Below, piece after piece: positions 11,901-26,400 of a stretch of DNA of 64,000 bases. The notes beneath the pieces are model-generated. The model made no database searches and was not told where the DNA came from. It worked only from the letters and a program-made list of their open reading frames with translations. The first letter of the stretch is position 1. The number at the start of each line of letters is the position of its first letter. The stretch is taken from the NCBI GenBank assembly GCA_037783545.1, contig JBBELK010001359.1:17481-81480 (forward strand), written 5' to 3'. Made by a program: the position numbers and the translations under genes. The DNA comes from Henricia sp. BOLD:AAB3569 (lineage: Eukaryota > Echinodermata > Asteroidea > Spinulosida > Echinasteridae).

Positions 11901-14900
11901 ATCCCCTTTAATCCGACACGTGATGACGTAATCATGACGTCATTAGTACTGTGCACAACTTCACATAGTGACCAATGTCCATGTGAAGTTTGAAGTCAAT
12001 CATGAATGTGCAAGTGCCCGAAATAGCGTCTGAAAAAAGTGGAAGAAGAAAAAGAAAAAACTAGACCTGTGTTCGTTCTTGACAACGAACACATGGCTGT
12101 TCCCCTCCTTTTTATAAACATATGTGGTGTTCGGGATGGCCTTTGTTAGTGATTGTATATGAAGAAATCACGATCGTATGTCAAACGGTTGAGTTTTTAT
12201 CGATTTTTAAATATTGAATATTATTACATGCCCCTTTAATCTGACATGTAGGGAAGGTCAAAGGTGTTGCTATATGTTTGGATACCCCACCCTAGTCGAA
12301 GTGTAACACAGTTGACCCCATCGTGATATATTGTACCCCTTTCAAATGGCAAGGCAAAATCTGTTTGACCAATAGGAAACGAGGTCCAAGGTCAAGGGGT
12401 GTGCGCATCTTAAAGACATTTGTTAGTGATCGTATATGCCACAGGAATCAAGATCGTAGGTCAAACAGTTGATTTTTTATTGATTTTTGAATATTTAATT
12501 ACGTAATCATCTTGTCGGTAGAGGGCGCTATTTCGTACGATGACGTCATCACTTATATTTTTGGAAAGCTTAAGGGCCTCTGGTAATAACACCATTGACC
12601 CCATCTCAATACCTCCTTTCACTTTCAAACTAAGGGCCACTTCCGGTTTCGACCGGAAGTGAGCAAGGTCAAAGGTCACCAACATATTTTTTAGATACCC
12701 CACCCTAGTCGAAGTGTAACACAAGTGACTTTGTCCAAATATCTTGCACCACTTTCAAATGGAAAGGCAAAATCTGTTTGACCAATAGGAAACGAGGTCA
12801 AAGGTCAAGGCGTGTGCGCATCTTAAAGACTTTTGTTAGTCATCGTATATGGCGAGGGAATCAAGATCGTAGGTCAAACGGTTGAATTTTTATTGATTTT
12901 TGAATATTTAATTTATTAAACTTCATACCCCTTTAATCTGACACGTGATGACGTCATGATTACGTCATTAGTACTATGCACTAATTCACATAGTGACCAA
13001 TGTCCATGTGAAGTTTGAAGTCAATCATGAATGTGCAAATGCCCGAAATAGCGTCTGAAAAAAGTGGAAGAAGGAAAAGAACAAAAACTAGACCTGTGTT
13101 CGTTCTTGACAACGAACACATGGCTGTTCCCCTCCTTTTTATAAACATATATGGTGTTCGGGATGACCTTTGTTAGTGATCGTATATGAAGAAATCACGA
13201 TCGTATGTCAAACGGTCGAGTTTTTATCGATTTTTAAATATCGAATTTTATTACATGCCCCTTTAATCTGACATGTAGGGAAGGTCAAAGGTGTTGATAT
13301 ATGTTTGGATACCCCACCCTAGTCGAAGTGTAACACAGTTGACCCCATCGTGATATATTGTACCCCTTTCAAATGGCAAGGCAAAATCTGTTTGACCAAT
13401 AGGAAACGAGGTCAAAGGTCAAGCCATGTGCGCATCTTAAAGACATTTGTTAGTGATCGTATATGCAGAAGGAATCAATTTCGTAGGTCAAACGGTAGAT
13501 TTTGTATTGATTTTTAAATATTTAATTACGTAATCATCTTGTCGCTAGAGGGCGCTATTTCGTACGATGACGTCATCTCTTATATTTTTGGAAAGCTTAA
13601 GGGCCTCTGATAATAACACCATTGACCCTATCTCAATACCTCCTACCACTTTCAAACTAAGGGCCACTTCCGGTTTCGACCGGAAATGAGCAAGGTCAAA
13701 GGTCACGACCATATTTTTTGGATACACCACCCTAGGTCTAAGTGTAATACAGTTGACCACATCCAGATATCTTGTACCACTTTCAAATGGCAAGGCAAAA
13801 TCTGTTTGACCAATAGGAAACGAGGTCCAAGGTCAAGGGGTGTGCGCATCTCAAAGACCCTTGTTAATCATCGTATATGGCGAAGGAATCAAGATCGTAG
13901 GTCAAACGGTTGATTTTGTATTGATTTTCCAATATTTCATTACGTAATCATCTTGTCGCTAGAGGGCGCTATTTCGTACGATGACGTCATCACTTATATT
14001 TTTGGAAAGCTTAAGGGCCTCAGGTAATAACACCATTGACCCCATCTCAATACCTCCTTTCACTTTCAAACTAAGGGCCACTTCCGGTTTCGACCGGAAG
14101 TGAGCAAGGTCAAAGGTCACCAACATATTTTTTACATACCCCACCCTAGTCGAAGTGTAACACAAGTGACTTTGTCCAAATATCTTGCACCACTTTCAAA
14201 TGGCAAGGCAAAATCTGTTTGACCAATAGGAAACGAGGTCAAAGGTCAATGCGTGTGCGCATCTTAAAGACTTTTGTTAGTCATCGTATATGGCGAAGGA
14301 ATCAAGATCGTAGGTCAAACGGTTGAATTTTTATTGATTTTTGAATATTTAATTTATTAAACTTCATACCCCTTTAATCTGACACGTGATGACGTCATCA
14401 TGACGTCATTAGTACTGTGCACAACTTCACATAGTGACCAATGTCCATGTGAAGTTTGAAGTCAATCATCAATGTGCAAGTGTCCGAAATAGCGTCTGAA
14501 AAAAGTGGAAGAAGTAAAAGAATAAACAAAATAAAAAATAAATAAAAACTAGAAATGTGTTCGTTGAAAACGAACACATGGCTGTTCCCCTCCTTTTTAT
14601 AAACATATGTGGTGTTCGGGATGACCTTTGTTAGTGATTGTATATGAATAAATCACGATCGTATGTCAAACGGTTGAGTTTTTATCGATTTTTAAATATT
14701 GAATATTATTACATGCCACTTTAATCTGACATGTAGGGAAGGTCAAAGGTGTTGCTATATGTTTGGATACCCCACCCTAGTCGAAGTGTAACACAGTTGA
14801 CCCCATCGTGATATATTGTACCCCTTTCAAATGGCAAGGCAAAATCTGTTTGACCAATAGGAAACGAGGTCAAAGGTCAAGCCATGTGCGCATCTTAAAG

Positions 14901-17900
14901 ACATTTGTTAGTGATCGTATATGCAGAAGGAATCAAATTCGTAGGTCAAACGGTAGATTTTTTATTGATTTTTGAATATTTAATTACGTAATCATCTTGT
15001 CGCTAGAGGGCGCTATTTCCTACGATGACGTCATCACTTATATTTTTGGAAAGCTTAAGGGCCTCTGGTAATAACACCATTGACCCTATCTCAATACCTC
15101 CTTTCACTTTCAAACTAAGGGCCACTTCCGGTTTCGACCGGAAGTGAGCAAGGTCAAAGGTCACGGCCATATTTTTTAGATACCCCACCCTCGTCGAAGT
15201 GTAACACAAGTGACTTTGTCCAAATATCTTGCACCACTTTCAAATGGCAAGGCAAAATCTGTTAGACCAATAGGAAACGAGGTCAAAGGTCAAGGGGTGT
15301 GCGCATCTCAAAGACCTTTGTTAGTCATCGTATATGCCGAAGGAATCAAGATCGTAGGTCAAACGGTTGATTTTTTATTGATTTTTGAATATTTAATTTA
15401 TTAAACTTCATGCCCCTTTAATCTGACACGTGATGACGTCATCATGACGTCATTAGTACTGTGCACTAATTCACATAGTGACCAATGTCCATGTGAAGTT
15501 TGAAGTCAATCATGAATGTGCAAGTGCCCGAAAAAGCGTCTGAAAAAAGTGGAAGAAGGAAAAGAATAAAAAAAAAAATAAAAAAAAAAAAATCTTAACG
15601 AAAACAAAGGCTGTTCCCAACCGTGTTGGAACAGCCAAAAAAAAAGAAAAATCGTAACGAAAACAAAGGCTGTTCCGACCCGAATCGGAACAGCCAACTA
15701 GAAATGTGTTCGTTGAAAACGAACACATGGCTGTTCCCCTCCTTTTTATAAACATATGTGGTGTTCGGGATGACCTTTGTTAGTGATTGTATATGAAGAA
15801 ATCACGATCGTATGTCAAACGGTTGAGTTTTTATCGATTTTTAAATATTGAATATTATTACATGCCACTTTAATCTGACATGTAGGGAAGGTCAAAGGTG
15901 TTGCTATATGTTTGGATACCCCACCCTAGTCGAAGTGTAACACAGTTGACCCCATCGTGATATATTGTACCCCTTTCAAATGGCAAGGCAAAATCTGTTT
16001 GACCAATAGGAAACGAGGTCAAAGGTCAAGCCCTGTGCGCATCTTAAAGACATTTGTTAGTGATCGTATATGCCACAGGAATCAAGATCGTAGGTCAAAC
16101 AGTTGATTTTTTATTGATTTTTGAATATTTAATTACGTAATCATCTTGTCGCTAGAGGGCGCTATTTCCTACGATGACGTCATCACTTATATTTTTGGAA
16201 AGCTTAAGGGCCTCTGATAATAACACCATTGAGCCCATCTCAATACCTCCTACCACTTTCAAACTAAGGGCCACTTCCGGTTTCGACCGGAAGTGAGCAA
16301 GGTCAAAGGTCACCAACATATTTTTGGATACACCACCCTAGGTCCAAGTGTAATACAGTTGACCACATCCAGATATCTTGTACCACTTTCAAATGGCAAG
16401 GCAAAATCTGTTTGACCAATAGGAAACGAGGTCCAAGGTCAAGGGGTGTGCGCATCTCAAAGACCCTTGTTAATCATCGTATATGGCGAAGGAATCAAGA
16501 TCGTAGGTCAAACGGTTGATTTTTTAATGATTTTTGAATATTTAATTTATTAAACTTCATGCCCCTTTAATCTGACACGTGATGACGTCATCATGACGTC
16601 ATTAGTACTGTGCACAACTTTACATAGTGACCAATGTCCATGTGAAGTTTGAAGTCAATCATGAATGTGCAAGTGCCCCAAAAAGCGTCTGAAAAAAGTG
16701 GAAGAAGAAAAAGAAAAAAGAAAAAATCTTAACGAAAACAAAGGCTGTTCCGACCGTATCGGAACAGCCAAAAACTAGACCTGTGTTCGTTCTTGACAAC
16801 GAACACATGGCTGTTCCCCTCCTTTTTATAAACATATGTGGTGTTCGGGATGACCTTTGTTAGTGATTGTATATGAAAAAATCACGATCGTATGTCAAAC
16901 GGTTGAGTTTTTATCGATTTTTAAATATTGAATATTATTACATGCCCCTTTAATCTGACATGTAGGGAAGGTCAAAGTTGTTGCTATATGTTTGGATACC
17001 CCACCCTAGTCGAAGTGTAACACAGTTGACCCCATCGTGATATATTGTACCCCTTTCAAATGGCAAGGCAAAATCTGTTTGACCAATAGGAAACGAGGTC
17101 AAAGGTCAAGCCATGTGTGCATCTTAAAGACATTTGTTAGTGATCGTATATGCAGAAGGAATCAATATCGTAGGTCAAACAGTTGATTTTTTATTGATTT
17201 TTGAATATTTAATTACGTAATCATCTTGTCGGTAGAGGGCGCTATTTCGTACGATGACGTCATCACTTATATTTTTGGAAAGCTTAAGGGCCTCTGGTAA
17301 TAACACCATTGACCCCATCTCAATACCTCCTTTCACTTTCAAACTAAGGGCCACTTCCGGTTTCGACCGGTTTCGACCGGAAGTGAGCAAGGTCAAAGGT
17401 CACCAACATATTTTTTAGATACCCCACCCTAGTCGAAGTGTAACACAAGTGACTTTGTCCAAATATCTTGCACCACTTTCAAATGGCAAGGCAAAATCTG
17501 TTTGACCAATAGGAAACGAGGTCAAAGGTCAAGGCGTTTGCGCATCTTAAAGACTTTTGTTAGTCATCGTATATGGCGAAGGAATCAAGATCGTAGGTCA
17601 AACGGTTGAATTTTTATTGACTTTTGAATATTTAATTTATTAAACTTCATACCCCTTTAATCTGACACGTGATGACGTCATGATTACGTCATTAGTACTA
17701 TGCACTAATTCACATAGTGACCAATGTCCATGTGAAGTTTGAAGTCAATCATGAATGTGCAAGTGCCCGAAAAAGCGTCTGAAAAAAGTGGAAGAAGGAA
17801 AAGAATAAAAAACTAGACCTGTGTTCGTTCTTGACAACGAACACATGGCTGTTCCCCTCCTTTTTATAAACATATATGGTGTTCGGGATGACCTTTGTTA

Positions 17901-20900
17901 GTGATCGTATATGAAGAAATCACGATCGTAGGTCAAACGGTTGAGTTTTTATCGATTTTTAAATTTTGAATATTATTACATGCCCCTTTAATCTGACATG
18001 TAGGGAAGGTCAAAGGTGTCGCTATATGTTTGGATACCCCACCCTAGTCGAAGTGTAACACAGTTGAGCCCATCGTGTTATATTGTACCCCTTTCAAATG
18101 GCAAGGCAAAATCTGTTTGACCAATAGGAAACGAGGTCAAAGGTCAAGGCGTGTGCGCATCTTAAAGACATTTGTTAGTGATCGTGTATGCCAAAGGAAT
18201 CAAAATCGTAGGTCAAACAGTTGATTTTTTATTGATTTTTGAATATTTAATTACGTAATCATCTTGTCGCTAGAGGGCGCTATTTCGTACGATGACGTCA
18301 TCACTTATATTTTTGGAAAGCTTAAGGGCCTCTGGTAATAACACCATTGACCCCATCTCACTACCTCCTTTCACTTTCAAACTAAGGGCCACTTCCGGTT
18401 TCGACCGGAAGTGAGCAAGGTCAAAGGTCACCAACATATTTTTTAGATACCCCACCCTAGTCGAAGTGTAACACAAGTGACTTTGTCCAAATATCTTGCA
18501 CCACTTTCAAATGGCAAGGCAAAATCTGTTTGACCAATAGGAAACGAGGTCAAAGGTCAAGGCGTGTGCGCATCTTAAAGACTTTTGTTAGTCATCGTAT
18601 ATGGCGAAGGAATCAAGATCGTAGGTCAAACGGTTGAATTTTTATTGACTTTTGAATATTTAATTTATTAAACTTCATACCCCTTTAATCTGACACGTGA
18701 TGACGTCATGATTACGTCATTAGTACTATGCACTAATTCACATAGTGACCAATGTCCATGTGAAGTTTGAAGTCAATCATGAATGTGCAAGTGCCCGAAA
18801 AAGCGTCTGAAAAAAGTGGAAGAAGGAAAAGAATAAAAAACTAGACCTGTGTTCGTTCTTGACAACGAACACATGGCTGTTCCCCTCCTTTTTATAAACA
18901 TATATGGTGTTCTGGATGACCTTTGTTAGTGATCGTATATGAAGAAATCACGATCGTAGGTCAAACGGTTGAGTTTTTATCGATTTTTAAATATTGAATA
19001 TTATTACATGCCCCTTTAATCTGACATGTAGGGAAGGTCAAAGGTGTCGATATATGTTTGGATACCCCACCCTAGTCGAAGTGTAACACAGTTGAGCCCA
19101 TCGTGTTATATTGTACCCCTTTCAAATGGCAAGGCAAAATCTGTTTGACCAATAGGAAACGAGGTCAAAGGTCAAGGCGTGTGCGCATCTTAAAGACATT
19201 TGTTAGTGATCGTGTATGCCAAAGGAATCAAAATCGTAGGTCAAACAGTTGATTTTTTATTGATTTTTGAATATTTAATTACGTAATCATCTTGTCGCTA
19301 GAGGGGGCTATTTCGTACGATGACGTCATCACTTATATTTTTGGAAAGCTTAAGGGCCTCTGGTAATAACACCATTGACCCATCTCAATACCTCCTTTCA
19401 CTTTCAAACTAAGGGCCACTTCCGGTTTCGACCGGAAGTGAGCAAGGTCAAAGGTCACCAACATATTTTTTACATACCCCACCCTAGTCGAAGTGTAACA
19501 CAAGTGACTTTGTCCAAATATCTTGCACCACTTTCAAATGGCAAGGCAAAATCTGTTTGACCAATAGGAAACGAGGTCAAAGGTCAAGGCGTGTGCGCAT
19601 CTTAAAGACTTTTGTTAGTCATCGTATATGGCGAAGGAATCAAGATCGTAGGTCAAACGGTTGAATTTTTATTGATTTTTAAATATTTAATTTATTAAAC
19701 TTCATACCCCTTTAATCTGACACGTGATGACGTCATGATTACGTCATTAGTACTATGCACTAATTCACATAGTGACCAATGTCCATGTGAAGTTTGAAGT
19801 CAATCATGAATGTGCAAGTGCCCGAAAAAAGTGGAAGAAGGAAAAGAATTGCAAAAAAAAAATAAAAAAAATAAAAAAAAAAAAAATCGTAACGAAAACA
19901 AAGGCTGTTCCAACTCAAGTCGGAACAGCCAAAAAAAGAAAGAAAAAAAAAAAATCGTAACGAAAACAAAGGCTGTTCCGACCCGAATCGGAACAGCCAA
20001 AAACTAGACCTGTGTTCGTTCTTGACAACGAACACATGGCTGTTCCCCTCCTTTTTATAACCATATATCGTGTTCGGGATGACCTTTGTTAGTGATCGTA
20101 TATGAAGAAATAACAATCGTAGGTCAAACGGTTGAGTTTTTATCGATTTTTAAATTTTGAATATTATTACATGCCCCTTTAATCTGACATGTAGGGAAGG
20201 TTAAAGGTGTTGCTATATGTTTGGATACCTTACCCTAGTCGAAGTGTAACACAGTTGACCCCATCGTGATATATTGTACCCCTTTCAAATGGCAAGGCAA
20301 AATCTGTTTGACCAATAGGAAACGAGGTCAAAGGTCAAGCTATGTGCGCATCTTAAAGACATTTGTTAGTGATCGTATATGCAGAAGGAATCAAATTCGT
20401 AGGTCAAACGGTAGATTTTTTATTGATTTTTGAATATTTAATTACGTAATCATCTTGTCGCTAGAGGGCGCTATTTCGTACGATGACGTCATCACTTATA
20501 TTTTTGGAAAGCTTAAGGGCCTCTGATAATAACACCATTGACCTCATCTCAATACCTCCTACCACTTTCAAACTAAGGGCCACTTCCTGTTTCGACCGGA
20601 AGTGAACAAGGTCAAAGGTCACGACCATATTTTTTGGATACACTACCCTAGGTCGAAGTATAATACAGTTGACCACATCCAGATATCTTGTACCACTTTC
20701 AAATGGCAAGGCAAAATCTGTTTGACCAATAGGAAACGAGGTCCAAGGTCAAGGGGTGTGCGCATCTCAAAGACCCTTGTTAGTCATCGTATATGGCGAA
20801 GGAATCAAGATCGTAGGTCAAACGGTTGATTTTTTATTGATTTTCCAATATTTCATTACGTAATCATCTTGTCGCTAGAGGGCGCTATTTCGTACGATGA

Positions 20901-21304
20901 CGTCATCAGTTATATTTTTGGAAAGCTTAAGGGCCTCTGATAATAACACCATTGACCCCATCTCAATACCTCCTACCACTTTCAAACTAAGGGCTACTTC
21001 CTGTTTCGACCGGAAGTGAGCAAGGTCAAAGGTCACGACCATATTTTTTGGATACACCACCCTAGGTCGAAGTATAATACAGTTGACCACATCCAGATAT
21101 CTTGTACCACTTTCAAATGGCAAGGCAAAATCTGTTTGACCAATAGGAAACGAGGTCCAAGGTCAAGGGGTGTGCGCATCTCAAAGACCCTTGTTAGTCA
21201 TCGTATATGGCGAAGGAATCAAGATCGTAGGTCAAACGGTTGATTTTTTAATGATTTTTGAATATTTAATTTATTAAACTTCATGCCCCTTTAATCTGAC
21301 ACGT

Positions 21305-23450
21305 GATGAGGTCATCATAACGTAATCAGTTAAATACCTTTGTTAGTTATTGTATATGGCGCAGGAATCAAGATAGTAGCTAAAATGGTTGATTTCTTAC
21401 GGATTTTTTATATCCCATTTATTTTATTTGATGCCCCTTTAATCTGACACGTGATGACGTCATTATGACGTCATTAGTGAAAGACCTTTGTTAGTGATCA
21501 TATTTGGCGGAGGAATCAAGATCGTAGCTCAAACGGTTGATTTTTTATTGATTTTTTATATTTCATTTATCTGTTTTCATGCCCCTTTAATCTGACATGT
21601 GATGACGTCGTCCTGACGTCATCATTTAAAGACATTTATTAGTGATCGTATATGGCGCAGGAATGAAGATCATAGCTCAAACGTTTGATTTGTTATTGAT
21701 TTTTGAACATTTAATTTTATCAAATACCCCTTTAATCTAACACATTGAGCAAGGTCAAAGGTCGCCACCATATTTTTTGGATACCCCACCCTAGTCGAAG
21801 TGTAACACAATTGACCCCGTCCAAATATCTTGTACCACTTTCAAATGACAAGGCAAAATCTGTTTGACCAATAGGAAACAAGGTCAAAGGTCAAGGCGTG
21901 TGCGCATCTTAAAGACATTTGTTAGTCATCATATATGGCGAAGGAATCAAGTTCGTATGTCAAACGGTTGATTTTATATTGATTTTTGAATATTTAATTT
22001 ATTAAACTTCATGCCCCTTTAATCTGACACGTGATGACGTCATCATGACGTCATTAGTAGTGTGCACTAATTCACATAGTGACCAATGTCCATGTGAAGT
22101 TTGAAGTCAATCATCAATGTGCAAGTGTCCGAAATAGCGTCTGAAAAAAGTGGAAGAAGGAAAAGAATAAAAAAACTAGACCTGTGTTCGTTCTTGACAA
22201 CGAACACATGGCTGTTCCCTTCCTTGTTATGAACATGTGTGGTGTTCGAGACGACCTATTATCACCTATGTTGTTATATTTAACTATTTAATCATCTTGT
22301 CCCAAGAGAGCGCTATTTTATACGATGACGTCATCACTCACATTTTGGAAAGCTTGAGGCCCTTTGACATTAACACCCTTGACCCCGTATTTATACCCTC
22401 TACCATTTTCACACTAAAGGCCACTTCCCGTTTCGACCGGAAGTGAGCAAGGTCAAAGGTCACCAACCTATTTTTTAGATACCCCACCCTAGTTGAAGTG
22501 TAACACAACTGACCTCGTCCAAATATCTTGCACCACTTTCAAATGGCAAGGCAAGATCTGTTTGACCAATAGGAAACGAGGTCAAGGGTCAAGGCGTGTG
22601 CACATTTTAAAGACCTTTGTTAGTCATCGTATATGGCGAAGGAATCAAGATCGTAGGTCAAACGGTTGATTTTGTATTGATTTTTTAATGTCTAATTTAT
22701 TAAACATCATGCCCCTTTAATCTGACACGTGATGACGTCATCATAACGTAGTCAGTTAAAGACCTTTGTTAGTTATTGTATATGGCGCAGGAATCAAGAT
22801 AGTAGCTAAAATGGTTGATTTCTTACGGATTTTTTATATCCCATTTATTTTATTTGATGCCCCTTTAATCTGACACGTGATGACGTCATTAGTGAAAGAC
22901 CTTTGTTAGTGATCATATTTGGCGCAGGAATCAAGATCGTAGCTCAAACGGTTGATTTTTTATTGATTTTTTATATTTCATTTATCTGTTTTCATGCCCC
23001 TTTAATCTGACATGTGATGACGTCGTCCTGACGTCATCATTTAAAGACATTTATTAGTGGTCGTATATGGCGCAGGAATGAAGATCATAGCTCAAACGGT
23101 TGATTTGTTATTGATTTTTGAACATTTAATTTTATCAAATACCCCTTTAATCTAACACATTGAGCAAGGTCAAAGGTCGCCACCATATTTTTTGGATACC
23201 CCACCCTAGTCGAAGTATAACACAATTGACCCCGTCCAAATATCTTGTACCACTTTCAAATGACAAGGCAAAATCTGTTTGACCAATAGGAAACAAGGTC
23301 AAAGGTCAAGGCGTGTGCGCATCTTAAAGACATTTGTTAGTCATCATATATGGCGAAGGAATCAAGTTCGTATGTCAAACGGTTGATTTTATATTGATTT
23401 TTGAATATTTAATTTATTAAACTTCATGCCCCTTTAATCTGACACGTGAT
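21305..23450. repeat. Divergent sub-block inside the array
   Basis: Two matching stretches (about 21305-22165 and 22690-23450) are built of shorter modules of about 130-150 bp containing GGCGCAGGAATCAAGAT, CCCCTTTAATCTGACACGTG and TGACGTCAT. They lack the usual full 1028-bp order. They look like an older, less homogenised state or a deletion derivative of the main unit, and they make the 20004 unit 2172 bp long. Confidence 0.75.
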
Positions 23451-26400
23451 GACGTCATCATGACGTCATTAGTACTGTGCACAACTTCACATAGTGACTA
23501 ATGTCCATGTGAAGTTTGAAGTCAATCATGAATGTGCAAGTGCCCGAAATAGCGTCTGAAAAAAGTGGAAGAAGGAAAAGAAAAAAAACTAGACCTGTGT
23601 TCGTTCTTGACAACGAACACATGGCTGTTCCCCTCCTTTTTATAAACATATGTGGTGTTCGGGATGACCTTTGTTAGTGATTGTATATGAAGAAATCACG
23701 ATCGTATGTCAAACGGTTGAGTTTTTATCGATTTTTAAATATTGAATATTATTACATGCCCCTTTAATCTGACATGTAGGGAAGGTCAAAGTTGTTGCTA
23801 TATGTTTGGATACCCCACCCTAGTCGAAGTGTAACACAGTTGACCCCATCGTGATATATTGTACCCCTTTCAAATGGCAAGGCAAAATCTGTTTGACCAA
23901 TAGGAAACGAGGTCAAAGGTCAAGCCATGTGCGCATCTTAAAGACATTTGTTAGTGATCGTATATGCAGAAAGAATCAAATTCGTAGGTCAAACGGTAGA
24001 TTTTTTATTGAATTTTGAATATTTAATTACGTAATCATCTTGTCGCTAGAGGGCGCTATTTCGTATGATGACGTCATCACTTATATTTTTGGAAAGCTTA
24101 AGGGCCTCTGGTAATAACATCATTAACCCTATCTCAATACCTCCTTTCACTTTCAAACTAAGGGCCACTTCCGGTTTCGACCGGAAGTGAGCAAGGTCAA
24201 AGGTCACGGCCATATTTTTTGGATACACCACCCTAGGTCCAAGTGTAATACAGTTGACCACATCCAGATATCTTGTACCACTTTCAAATGGCAAGGCAAA
24301 ATCTGTTAGACCAATAGGAAACGAGGTCAAAGGTCAAGCCCTGTGCGCATCTTAAAGACATTTGTTAGTGATCGTATATGCCACAGGAATCAAGATCGTA
24401 GGTCAAACAGTTGATTTTTTATTGAATTTTGAATATTTAATTAAGTAATCATCTTGTCGGTAGAGGGCGCTATTTCGTACGATGACGTCATCACTTATAT
24501 TTTTGGAAAGCTTAAGGGCCTCTGGTAATAACACCATTGACCCCATCTCAATACCTCCTTTCACTTTCAAACTAAGGGCCACTTCCGGTTTCGACCGGAA
24601 ATGAGCAAGGTCAAAGGTCACGACCATATTTTTTGGATACACCACCCTAGGTCTAAGTGTAATACAGTTGACCACATCCAGATATCTTGTACCACTTTCA
24701 AATGGCAAGGCAAAATCTGTTTGACCAATAGGAAACGAGGTCAAAGGTCAAGGGGTGTGCGCATCTCAAAGACCCTTGTTAATCATCGTATATGGCGAAG
24801 GAATCAAGATCGTAGGTCAAACGGTTGATTTTGTATTGATTTTCCAATATTTCATTACGTAATCATCTTGTCGCTAGAGGGCGCTTTTTCGTACGATGAC
24901 GTCATCACTTATATTTTTGGAAAGCTTAAGGGCCTCTGGTAATAACACCATTGACCCTATTTCAATACCTCCTACCACTTTCAAACTAAGGGCCACTTCC
25001 GGTTTCGACCGGAAATGAGCAAGGTCAAAGGTCACCAACATATTTTTTACATACCCCACCCTAGTCGAAGTGTAACACAAGTGACTTTGTCCAAATATCT
25101 TGCACCACTTTCAAATGGCAAGGCAAAATCTGTTTGACCAATAGGAAACGAGGTCAAAGGTCAAGGCGTGTGCGCATCTTAAAGACTTTTGTTAGTCATC
25201 GTATATGGCGAAGGAATCAAGATCGTAGGTCAAACGGTTGAATTTTTATTGATTTTTGAATATTTAATTTATTAAACTTCATACCCCTTTAATCTGACAC
25301 GTGATGACGTCATCATGACGTCATTAGTACTGTGCACAACTTCACATAGTGACCAATGTCCATGTGAAGTTTGAAGTCAATCATCAATGTGCAAGTGTCC
25401 GAAATAGCGTCTGAAAAAAGTGGAAGAAGTAAAAGAATAAAAAAAAAAAAAAAAAAAAAAACTAGAAATGTGTTCGTTGAAAACGAACACATGGCTGTTC
25501 CCCTCCTTTTTATAAACATATGTGGTGTTCGGGATGACCTTTGTTAGTGATTGTATATGAATAAATCACGATCGTATGTCAAACGGTTGAGTTTTTATCG
25601 ATTTTTAAATATTGAATATTATTACATGCCACTTTAATCTGACATGTAGGGAAGGTCAAAGGTGTTGCTATATGTTTGGATACCCCACCCTAGTCGAAGT
25701 GTAACACAGTTGACCCCATCGTGATACATTGTACCCCTTTCAAATGGCAAGGCAAAATCTGTTTGACCAATAGGAAACGAGGTCAAAGGTCAAGCCATGT
25801 GCGCATCTTAAAGACATTTGTTAGTGATCGTATATGCAGAAGGAATCAAATTTGTAGGTCAAACGGTAGATTTTTTATTGATTTTTGAATATTTAATTAC
25901 GTAATCATCTTGTCGCTAGAGGGCGCTATTTCCTACGATGACGTCATCACTTATATTTTTGGAAAGCTTAAGGGCCTCTGGTAATAACACCATTGACCCT
26001 ATCTCAATACCTCCTTTCACTTTCAAACTAAGGGCCACTTCCGGTTTCGACCGGAAGTGAGCAAGGTCAAAGGTCACGGCCATATTTTTTGGATACACCA
26101 CCCTAGGTCCAAGTGTAATACAGTTGACCACATCCAGATATCTTGTACCACTTTCAAATGGCAAGGCAAAATCTGTTAGACCAATAGGAAACGAGGTCAA
26201 AGGTCAAGCCCTGTGCGCATCTTAAAGACATTTGTTAGTGATCGTATATGCCACAGGAATCAAGATCGTAGGTCAAACAGTTGATTTTTTATTGATTTTT
26301 GAATATTTAATTACGTAATCATCTTGTCGGTAGAGGGCGCTATTTCGTACGATGACGTCATCACTTATATTTTTGGAAAGCTTAAGGGCCTCTGGTAATA

